A DNA stretch of 64,000 nt from Capillidium heterosporum (Eukaryota > Entomophthoromycota > Entomophthoromycetes > Entomophthorales > Capillidiaceae). Positions 56,068 through 64,000 of the stretch are shown here, one piece after another. Where the stretch lies: positions 310,001 through 374,000 of the forward strand of contig WBMQ01000002.1 of NCBI GenBank assembly GCA_016630905.1, given 5' to 3'. How positions within the stretch are numbered: the first letter of the stretch is position 1; each line of letters opens with the position of its first letter. A program made the position numbers and the translations under genes. The notes below the pieces were generated by a model that was given only the letters and a program-made list of their open reading frames with translations, was not told where the DNA came from and did no database searches.

Positions 56068-58432
56068 TTATATTTTCCAAGAGTTGATATTTTCAACCAG
56101 GCCATTGACCTTCGTCTCGGCATCGACCAACTTCCCTTTAGTTTTCAAGACCTCCAAGGTACCCTTATCGAACCAATTGAAGTATTTGGACAACTTTTTC
56201 TTATCGACAGTATCAATTATGTTATTAAAAACCTCCAAAACTCGAACTAAGACATCTTTGTTTGTACCTTTGATCAATTCAAAGAAGATCTTTTTAAAAA
56301 TATCGACCTCTAGAAGATTTTGACAGACTCTCTCGTCGTTAGTTAGGATTGCTAAAGCACCAGTAGTGGCAACAACTATCTCTAAATCCTCAAGGTCGCT
56401 TAGGGCAACTAAAACTTTTAGAGTGGTGGTGTAGCGCTTGGTGGAGTATCGATCCATCAGCTGTTGGGTCATCGATAGGTTACATATCAGTTGGGCTGCT
56501 GCCTTTTGAACTCTAAAATTGTCGTGTAAAAGTAAAAGTTCTAATGGGTCCATGATGCCGTGTGTCAAAATTTTAACACGGAGATCTAAGTTGATGGATG
56601 CTAAGTTCGTCAGAGCTAACAGGCATTCGAAGGTCAATAGCAAATCTACCTCGTCACTGAGCTTGTGCTTGGGTAAAATGAGTTGGCTGATGGGTCCTAT
56701 TATCTCGTATATACTCTGGTTGGGGAAGGGTAAGGCGGGATTGTTGTGGATAGATAGGAACACTAAACTCTGGATCAGCTTGATCTCAATATCACTGGAT
56801 AGCTGCTTGCTTTTCAACATTCTGATGAGGAATTTAGGTATACCGTGTTGGATTAGATGGCCATGGTTCTTGTAGTCCTTGTTAAAATTGAAGAACAGGA
56901 CTATAAGTAAGTTGTTTAGGTTGTTGGAGTCGACTTTGATGAATTTATAGATTAGATCGAATATTCCTTTGACTTTCAGAACCAAGCTGTTGCGACTTCG
57001 TACCCCGACATCATCCATATAGTCCGCATCGTCCTTTTCATCGTCCAAACTGTTGCTGTTGCTCTGATTGGCCAGTTTTTTCAATCTATTTAACTGACTT
57101 TGTTGCTTGTTAATGTTAGGTTTGTAGTTGGTTAAGTTGACCAATATGCTTAGAACCAGATACAGGGTGGGTTGCTTCAAACTGGTGTCATTACCTAGCG
57201 CAACCAATTGAGTTAAAAAATTGACGTTGTTGCAGAGCTGATGCTTGACCTTGGACTTTAAACTAATGAACGTTAGTGCTTCAATGACGACGACTTTTGT
57301 ATCCAAGGTTTCCGTCTCATCGGCTAGGGTGTTGGATAAATAGACTACCATATCATCGATAGCTTTGACACTGATCTTATCCTTACTCAAATCCAAGAGA
57401 AGTTTCGACTTGGCTAATGTCGAGTACGCCTTTAAAGGTTTAAAATCGATCTTGTTGGTATTGATAAGAGCGTTAAAGTAGTCCAAACAGTTAGTACTCA
57501 ATAGTGCTCTACCTTCTTTGGTTTCGGCAATCTTCGAACAGAGTTTTAAGAATAGAATCTGGTTGTTTACGGTGTCCAACTCGATCAAATCAACCAAATC
57601 CTTCAAATACTCTTCAATTTTGATGAGTTCTATACCAAGCTGAGGTTGGAGTTGAAATATGGAAGATAGGAATAATATCGAATAAGAATTGTCGATTCTC
57701 AAGCTCAACTCATCGAACTGCTTCTTCAATCTACCGCTGATAGTGTCCTCAAACTTGGGTAGCAGCTTCAACAAGATCAATGTACTAAAGTTTCGGATGT
57801 CGTCGTTGGCATCGTATAGCATCTCGATAAATGTGCTCGACAAACTGTGCGTTAAAAATATTTGGACATTATCGTCGTTACCAAACAAATTTAACAGGTT
57901 GATGGAAACTTTATTAAAGCTAGTAAACTTATAACTTTTGTAGATGTATAAGAGCAGACTGAAGTAGATGTTTAAAAAAGTTTGTAGATGTTGACTTCCT
58001 TCTCTACCTTTACTACTGCTGTTCAAAAAGATTAAAAGCTTGTTGAATAGGTTGAATAGTAGTTGTAGCGAATTTAAACTTAATACTTTGAGCTGAAAGT
58101 TTGTGACTTCGACTATTCGTTGAACCAACCTCAAATTACTATTCAAGTTGTTTTCGACGATATTGGTTAGACAAGTTAGCAGATTTACTAAATAGATTTC
58201 CTCTTTAGCCTCTATAGTAGTGCTTACCTTCGTCAACCTTAACCTTGCTCAAAGTTAAATTTAATAATTGAACGTCATTATCCTTCTCCAATAACTCAGT
58301 CAACAGTATCGTCTTGTTGGAAGTGAAACCGGCAAGTTGATTGGAATATTGTATTAGCTGGTCGATAGGAACCTGGTCATCTAATATTGTTTGGAATATT
58401 TGATCTATATTTGGTGTTGGTTGTTCCCCCAT
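56068..58432 (-). CDS. UCS-domain (UNC-45/She4/Rng3-type) myosin chaperone
   Basis: Exon 1 (58432-58228) and exon 2 (58187-56068) flank a 40-base intron and give 774 residues, close to fungal Rng3/She4. It is helical armadillo-type repeat throughout. The C-terminal third is the most diagnostic: LTFECLLALTNLASINLDLR, VQKAAAQLICNLSMTQQLMD, and LEIVVATTGALAILTNDERV. This matches the UNC-45 central/UCS region. The TPR domain of animal UNC-45 is missing, as is usual in fungi. Role: folding and stability of myosin motor heads, needed for the contractile ring and polarised growth. Convergent with receptor copy 2 and divergent from TVP23. Confidence 0.82.
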
Positions 58433-58843
58433 CTCTCCTATGCCTACTAATTGCTATATCGTCTTATCGTTGTATAATTTCTAAAGGCTTGATTCTTTGG
58501 TCCTTTGTGATTCGTTTCTAAACTTTGGCTGATTCAAAAGATTTGTTCCATCTGCCATCCACTAAATAGGTGACATGTGTTGCTGGTTCTAAAATAGACT
58601 TAATGCTATGATGAAGTTTATTTAATCATAGCGATGAAACCAGCCAACCAAATCGATTAGAGGTTATTACATTTCCACGTTCTGGCTTTCTTGGCAAGAA
58701 ACTGTGCAACTGTCGATTGGTCAAAACCTCAAAGGCCAAACTTCAAATTGAACAACAGACTTACATCCAAAAGGAATTTCTCAACACTTCAAAAAGCAAG
58801 TTCAACTTTCAACTACTTCCAACTTAATTCCAACATCCGAAAG
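58433..58843. promoter_or_regulatory. Divergent promoter region of the UCS and TVP23 genes
   Basis: 411 bases between two outward-reading genes must contain both promoters. No clear TATA box on either side, which would fit steady housekeeping expression. Confidence 0.45.
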
Positions 58844-59814
58844 ATGGTATGTATTTCTATCTATACTTGATTTTAACAATAGCTATGTAGGCTGATAAAG
58901 AGAACTTGAACCTTTTAAAGAATGCAGCGAACATGGGCACCAGTGGTATGAACCATGTAACCATAGATGTAGACGATAACTCTGTTGATACACCTCTTCC
59001 TTTCAACCAACCAACAAACTCCACCAATACTCACCTACCCAGTTACAACGAAAGTAGTTCGCAAGCAGCTCCAGAGAGCAGTAGCAATGCAGTAGCTTCA
59101 ATTTTACAACAGTCTAGGTAATTGTTTTAAGCTGCTTAATTTATCAATTCGAATTTCGGGCAATTTTTCGAAGCCTACATAATTTACTATTTACTTTTCA
59201 ACATATGCTTTAAATTTAGTTAACTGAAACTTATTTCAATAGCCATCCTTCAATTTTGATTGCTCATGTTGCCTTTCGTATCTCCGCTTTAGTCTTGTAC
59301 CTGTTTGGTAATTGGGTAACCGGTCAGTTCGTTTTAATCTTTGTCCTGTCGGTTTTGTGCCTGGCCTTCGATTTCTGGGTGGTAAAGAACATCTCGGGCA
59401 GATTTTTAGTAGGGCTGAGGTGGTGGTCTACCGTCTCCTCCAACGGTAGCTCTACCTGGTCGTTCGAATGTCGTGATGTACTTTTGATTTCACCTTTCTT
59501 TTCTAACTTATTTTTAGCGTAATGTCGCTATGAACAGCATCGATAGCACTGTATTCTGGTATACATTGTACGCAACCCCGCTGATCTGGATCCTACTGGC
59601 TTTAGTAGCTCTCATTCGATTTAACTTCGCCTGGTTACTTATCGTAGCGGTTGCCATCGCCCTCTCGGTAACCAATTTAGTCGGGTACCATAGGGCTGAT
59701 CGACACCAGAAGGCCTTGGCAGGAACTCAGACCAATGATACTGGCCTGTTGGGTGCCCTTACTAACCCCACCTCTACCATGATGGGGGGCTTTGTCAAGA
59801 ATATCTTTGGTTAA
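58844..59814 (+). CDS. TVP23: Golgi membrane protein TVP23 (FAM18 family)
   Basis: Four exons: 58844-58846, 58891-59117, 59243-59477 and 59518-59814. They join in frame to 253 residues. The first coding exon is only the ATG. A disordered Ser/Asn-rich N-terminus (about 80 residues) precedes four membrane segments with family hallmarks: HVAFRISALVLYLFGNW, VLCLAFDFWVVKNISGR, LVGLRWWSTVS, STWSFECRD and STVFWYTLYATPLIWILL. FDFWxVKNxSGRxLVGLRWW is the family signature. TVP23 proteins are integral to late Golgi vesicles and help endosome-to-Golgi traffic. With COG7 this is the second Golgi-trafficking gene of the window, but the two are not adjacent. Confidence 0.92.
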
Positions 59815-60789
59815 AGCTATTTATTTCCTACAAGTACGTTGAAGTTATAGTAAAGATGAGGTCTACACTTTACATTTGGAGATACTAGCCCAATTATGAA
59901 GGCAACTATTTATTTTTGATGTTTTTATTTTCCAATTTGTGCTTAAATACAAGGTGTTAGTTTTTAGCATTCTTGTTTAGGTTTTCACTGTGCTTGTAGT
60001 CTAATCAGTACTCATAGTACAGGTGTTGAGGATGCATTTGTATACCCTATCAAAATAAGTAGTTTGAACCTATATTTAACTAGTAGATATGATAAGCTTA
60101 GTATATATAATAGTCCTCGGCACCTGCCTCGAGTTGATACACTGTTTAAGCTTTAAAACCATATCGTATCCCATGTGGTTATTTATACCTTAAACCCCTG
60201 ACATAGTACATTCCAGTGCTTCAACCGAGCTGCACTATCATCAGCAAACTGTCGTTAGGTAGGCGATTTGAATATATACTATAATTTTAAGCATCAACTG
60301 TCTAAGTAAAAGAGGAGTTTGTTACTAGGTTGAAGTTGACGATGCCTTCTTCCAACTTAAGTAAACTAACTTGAAGTGTGCCATCAATATTTATGCGAGT
60401 AAAGGCTTGGAACAATTGTTAAATAAATCAGTACTCTAGTACCAACACTAAATCAGAGTTATGCTTGAATTTATCAGGATTTCCTTCGCTTTCTTCTTCC
60501 GTAATCCTCAGACTTAAATTAGTTGAAGAATCAGAATGGTAAAGTGGTTCATTCACTCATCTATCTAGAATCAATGATGATGAAAGACAACGGAAGACTC
60601 AAATTCAAAACTTAAACGCGTCAAAAATTGTAAAAAATAAACTAAACATTTATTACGAGACTCAATCTCCCAACAACCTTCATATAATCTATATATACAT
60701 CAAGCAAAAACTCTAGAAGATGCAAACCTTTTTAATAAACTTAAAAGGAAATAGCCAAGCCTATAAACTAACTAGAAAAAAGAAATACT
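59815..60789. other. Intergenic, nothing supported
   Basis: Nearly 1 kb between convergent genes, AT-rich, no coding pattern. Confidence 0.5.
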
Positions 60790-62604
60790 TCAAAGGTACC
60801 TAGGCGGCTCCTTAGGTAGGCCTAAACCATGGTAGGTATCGTCACAGAACTCATAAAAGTGGCGCATGCGCTGGTCCTTCATAAACCCGTAGTAGATGCA
60901 GCGTCCAAAGTATACTAAAGCATCCAAATCGGCCGGCTCATTGGCCGAAGCTAATGGAAAATTGAGGTAATGGTGTTTGTTAAAGTGGTCATTGATGGTC
61001 GGTACACACTTGTCAAAGTCTTGACATAAGACGGTGGACGCGTCAAAGTAGCAGGCGGTAGCATGGTTACAGAGTAACTCTGATAGCTTAAAGGACCATT
61101 TATATTCGGTACATTTGTTGGGGGCGCAGTAGGGCTCCAGGAGATCAACCATCTGTAGGCACATGTAGTGCTTCAACATAGCTGCCAACGCGTATAGGAA
61201 GCGGTGCTCAAACCGGTGCCAAAAGTAGGTCAGACAGACGTCTATAGTTGAAACCATAGAGACGTAGTTGCTGAAGGTGTCGATAGGGGTCTTGTCGGTA
61301 TATATATTGTAGCGAGCTGACTTTAGATACCAGAACATAGATTCCAAAAAGGCAAGGTAGCCTTTGAGCGAGGTGCTGGGCGCCTTGATCCAATCCTTGG
61401 CCAGCTTGTGCAGCTCCTTGCCATGGCTGAAAACTCGGTTTTTGTAGTTGTGGATATAGGCTATAAATTCGGGATTGATCGTCTTGTTGTCGTCCAGCTC
61501 CATTTGCTCCTCGTCCACTGCCTTGGTTGAAGCTTCTACGTACTCTTTCAAGAAGTTGGCGAGCTTGGCACCGTTTCTTAAAAGTTTGGGGGTCGGCTTA
61601 CTTCCTTCTGGAGCTCGAGTTCCTGTATTCAAATGCTTGGATGACGGGATAGTGCGGATCCTGTCGGCATCGCTGGCTTCCTGTAAGAGATTGGTGCTGG
61701 TGCTCGGTAGGTTCGAAGTTTCTTTGTGGATCGCCTCGCCGGCTCTTTTAACACCAATCCTAGACTCTGTAGTCGAGCTAGCATTGTTGGTGTTGGTATC
61801 TAAGGCTGGATTCCTGGATTTAACTTCACGTGACGAACTTGTAATATCGACTCTTCGACTTATTGGCTGCATGTTGCGAGTTGAAGTGATAGCTGTAGTT
61901 ATATCGTGTTTGGCATCGGCTGTAGAACTACGTGCCATAGAACTGGAGCTGAATTTTTCTAAATAAGATTTACCTTTGGTTGGGATGGCGCTCGATCTAG
62001 TAACATTATGCTCAGTGGTGTCGTTCCTTCTCCTCTCTCTAGTTTCCAAGTTGGATTCTCTCTCAAGGCTTCTTCTTTCTATTGGCGATAAAAGGGTATT
62101 ATTTTCTTGTTCTACGTAGTGCTCATTCTTTATAAAGGTATAGGAGTAGGTGAGAGTTAATCCAGATTTAGGGATGGCAAAGTACTCGAGGGGCGGTGTA
62201 GCATAACCAGGTATTAAAGGGGAGCGGGGAGGAGCTTCATCACTTTTACGTTTCATTGAACTTTCAGGTGGCTCCAACAGCTTCTCTTCAGCTGATGGTT
62301 GAGTTTCCTTTGCATCCTGCATTTTCGACTCACCTGGACGCCATGCATCGAGGGGTTTCCTCGGCATAGGGAAGAATTGAAAATTGACAACCTTTTTTAA
62401 CCTCTTCAGTAGCTCATCTTTTGGTGGAAGGTTGGATTTCGCATTTAAATTTGAACCCCTTGCTCCTGAAGTGCTCCCTGCTATACTTCCTTCGTTGTTG
62501 CGTTCGCTTGGGTTTCCTTTCGGTGCGTACTTTGGCTTTCGGTTAAACATTTCAACTAACTCAAACTTCTGAGAATCACTGGTGAAACAGTAAATTGAAC
62601 ACAC
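60790..62604 (-). CDS. Protein of unknown function with disordered N-terminus and helical C-terminal domain
   Basis: A single 604-residue frame. The start may be ATG 62604 or, more likely, ATG 62550 (MFNRKPKYAPKGNPSE). Residues to about 345 are Ser/Arg/Thr-rich, with several basic patches (KRKSDEAPPRSP; ERRSLERESNLETRERRR). The last 240 residues are a compact helical domain rich in aromatic and cysteine residues: FIAYIHNYKNRVFSHGKELH, YLAFLESMFWYLKSARYNI, LTYFWHRFEHRFLYALAAML, then HYMCLQMVDLLEPYC. The layout of a long disordered region plus a C-terminal helical domain recalls AF4/FMR2-type transcription-elongation scaffolds, but I cannot confirm that. No cofactor or catalytic motif seen. Confidence 0.6.
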   Translation of the reverse strand: MCSIYCFTSDSQKFELVEMFNRKPKYAPKGNPSERNNEGSIAGSTSGARGSNLNAKSNLPPKDELLKRLKKVVNFQFFPMPRKPLDAWRPGESKMQDAKETQPSAEEKLLEPPESSMKRKSDEAPPRSPLIPGYATPPLEYFAIPKSGLTLTYSYTFIKNEHYVEQENNTLLSPIERRSLERESNLETRERRRNDTTEHNVTRSSAIPTKGKSYLEKFSSSSMARSSTADAKHDITTAITSTRNMQPISRRVDITSSSREVKSRNPALDTNTNNASSTTESRIGVKRAGEAIHKETSNLPSTSTNLLQEASDADRIRTIPSSKHLNTGTRAPEGSKPTPKLLRNGAKLANFLKEYVEASTKAVDEEQMELDDNKTINPEFIAYIHNYKNRVFSHGKELHKLAKDWIKAPSTSLKGYLAFLESMFWYLKSARYNIYTDKTPIDTFSNYVSMVSTIDVCLTYFWHRFEHRFLYALAAMLKHYMCLQMVDLLEPYCAPNKCTEYKWSFKLSELLCNHATACYFDASTVLCQDFDKCVPTINDHFNKHHYLNFPLASANEPADLDALVYFGRCIYYGFMKDQRMRHFYEFCDDTYHGLGLPKEPPRYL

Positions 62605-62772
62605 TATCCTAATTTTTACTAATAAACTGCATTCAAATCAAAGTTGAGTAAATTAAGTAATTTAAATTGATTGAGTTCAACTGTGTCCAATCAATTAAAG
62701 TATAGTCCACTGATCTACGCAATACTCTGCTATTTATTCTTGGTCAATGTAAATCTGTTGCTTCTTATTACG

Positions 62773-63309
62773 ATGAGTCAAAAGATAAAGCTTGAGGAAC
62801 TAAAGGCGTTGACACCAGAAACATTAAACGGGTACAGTAAAGATGATGATGAAAAGTACGAAGCTGCCCTCAAATGTATTTTTGAAGACAACCCAAGTTT
62901 AATTGCACAACTTCGAACGAACTTCCCAATATCCAACTTCAACCAGTTAATTGAATTTGCTAAAATCTATATCCAAGGTTTATCAATCGATGCCAAAGTA
63001 AAGATAATAAACTCACATTCTAGGCTGGGAGAATCCAAAGCAAACTTACCAACCATTTCCAAGATCGAACAGGGGGAGAATTCTATTTTAGAGCGCGAAA
63101 CGGTTATGAATCTCAACCAGATTTACGAAGCTAGGTTTGGCTTTAGGTTTGTTACTTTCGTAAATGGGAGACCTCTATCTAAAGTTAAGGTGGAACTTGA
63201 AGCTATTTTAAGCAATGATTCAGTTACCCAAGCTATGGAAATCGATAGAGCTTTGAATGCCTATTTGGATATTTGTAGCAGTAGACTTGCGAAATGGTTT
63301 ACTCTGTGA
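62773..63309 (+). CDS. OHCU decarboxylase (urate degradation)
   Basis: ATG 62773 (MSQKIKLEELKALTPETLNG) gives 178 residues, the normal size. An in-frame extension upstream to 62671 begins with TTG and adds a hydrophobic run not found in the family. Motifs in order: KYEAALKCIFEDNPSLIAQL, INSHSRLGES (equivalent of the HPRLG active-site His motif, with Ser for Pro), EQGENSILERETVMNLNQIY, then EARFGFRFVTFVNGR, the family's YxxRFGxxF signature. It decarboxylates 2-oxo-4-hydroxy-4-carboxy-5-ureidoimidazoline to S-allantoin, the third step of urate oxidation, usually in peroxisomes. No PTS1 is seen (ends WFTL). Divergent from the unknown gene to its left. Confidence 0.87.
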   Translation: MSQKIKLEELKALTPETLNGYSKDDDEKYEAALKCIFEDNPSLIAQLRTNFPISNFNQLIEFAKIYIQGLSIDAKVKIINSHSRLGESKANLPTISKIEQGENSILERETVMNLNQIYEARFGFRFVTFVNGRPLSKVKVELEAILSNDSVTQAMEIDRALNAYLDICSSRLAKWFTL

Positions 63310-63565
63310 GTTTATTAATAGTACGTTTTACTTTCCAGTTTTAACTAAAGTACTACTTGAGTTTATAGCCATTTTACTTTGTATTACATATTTCCAATCA
63401 AAGTGAACTAATATAGTGCATAATATTTGATATATACTTTTAAGCCACTATATATGCTTAAAATCCTAGTAAAGTAGATCAGCCTCTGATAAATAGAAGA
63501 ATATATAGTATATTTATTGTTTATTTACAAAATCCAATAGTGTTTAGGTAATCCAAGCAAGGCTG

Positions 63566-64000
63566 TTAATAGTAACCAAGGTCGAACTTCTTTTTGATAT
63601 CGGCGCAAGCTAAAATCTCCTTGGATCCTTGTTTATGCACAACAACCGAGAGGTCTTTACCCACCATATCATCGAACTTTACGGTAGGGTCGACGTACTT
63701 GGCCTTGATCTTTGAACCTTTGAGGGGGCCGAACTTGCCGGCTAGATCCCCTGACTCACATGTCTCAAAGTTGTCTTGCTTGCAGCTGTAAGTTTTTCCT
63801 TCCACCTTCACCTTCTTGAAATCCCAGTGGTTGGGATTGTTGCCACAGAAGCCATCGTGGATGTGATAGTTGTTTTCAGAGGTCTCGTTGGCCTTCTTCA
63901 ACTTGAGCTTGAGCTTGATGCCAGTTTGGATGGGGTGGAACTTTATACTTCCTGTGATGGGCTCACTGCTAAATTTGGCATAGAGGATCGAATTGGTGAA
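63566..64000 (-). CDS. Cu-only superoxide-dismutase-like protein, partial (runs off right edge)
   Basis: The minus-strand frame is open from 64000 to the stop at 63566. It shows the Cu/Zn SOD fold order: LYAKFSSEPITGSIKFHPI, NNYHIHDGFCGNNPNHWDF, CESGDLAGKFGPLKG, then LSVVVHKQGSKEILACADI. The four copper-ligand histidines can be placed (HIH, the His of NHW, the His of VVHKQ), and the Asp of GDL is kept. The two zinc-only histidines are replaced, and the loop after VVVHKQ is very short, so the electrostatic loop is missing. This is the pattern of fungal extracellular Cu-only SODs. The usual active-site Arg near LACAD is not evident. The N-terminus is outside the window. Confidence 0.72.
   Translation of the reverse strand, partial: FTNSILYAKFSSEPITGSIKFHPIQTGIKLKLKLKKANETSENNYHIHDGFCGNNPNHWDFKKVKVEGKTYSCKQDNFETCESGDLAGKFGPLKGSKIKAKYVDPTVKFDDMVGKDLSVVVHKQGSKEILACADIKKKFDLGYY

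Noticed and set aside
61475-61966. 163-codon plus-strand frame inside the unknown 604-residue gene
   Set aside because: Antisense shadow of Ser/Arg-rich codons.
62671-62772. N-terminal extension of OHCU decarboxylase with a membrane-like run
   Set aside because: It starts at TTG, not ATG, and is not part of the family. ATG 62773 gives the normal length.

Overview
The window reads as nuclear DNA of a filamentous, early-diverging fungus. It is AT-rich. Genes are split by short introns (about 40-60 bases, GTAAGT-like donors, TTTAG-like acceptors) or have none, and lie on both strands without operons. Rhodopsin-like receptors next to RNI/leucine-rich-repeat debris, tandem serine beta-lactamase-like genes and secreted S41 peptidase-like proteins resemble Conidiobolus (Entomophthorales). 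That placement is inference. I saw no tRNA, rRNA, CRISPR array or intact transposon.

Layout. 1-9.2 kb: a partial one-membrane-segment protein, 5-formyltetrahydrofolate cyclo-ligase, a long His/Asn-rich CsbD-domain protein, a stretch of decayed leucine-rich-repeat genes, and a seven-exon peroxisomal-type carrier. 10.9-18.4 kb: two identical copies of a gene for a small secreted cysteine protein sit in 827-base inverted arms. The arms enclose COG7 and an aldo-keto reductase. 19.2-32 kb: a secreted S41-like peptidase, a COX14-like mini-protein, two related secreted coiled-coil proteins, a 47-residue secreted peptide candidate and an ankyrin-like protein, separated by long gene-poor DNA. 32.8-40.1 kb: an FG nucleoporin, a C2-plus-lipase diacylglycerol-lipase-like gene and a basic coiled-coil protein. 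40.4-46.3 kb: three tandem beta-lactamase-like genes. 47-56 kb: two paralogous receptors in opposite orientation around a DNase I-like gene and a transcription-factor-like gene without a visible zinc cluster. 56-64 kb: a UCS myosin chaperone, TVP23, an unknown protein, OHCU decarboxylase and a partial Cu-only superoxide-dismutase-like gene.

The genes are mostly independent housekeeping functions (folate, urate breakdown, Golgi traffic, nuclear pore, actomyosin) mixed with accessory secreted or sensory families.

The most unusual signal is a set of eight single-base reading-frame discontinuities in six otherwise well-conserved genes. Six are +1. Two of these are fixed by homology to a CTT-G tetranucleotide, and two more can be placed on CTT-G. 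They are either recurrent +1 frameshifting or assembly insertions. Other CTT-G codon pairs in the window do not shift, so the motif alone is not sufficient. The second signal is the near-perfect inverted duplication.
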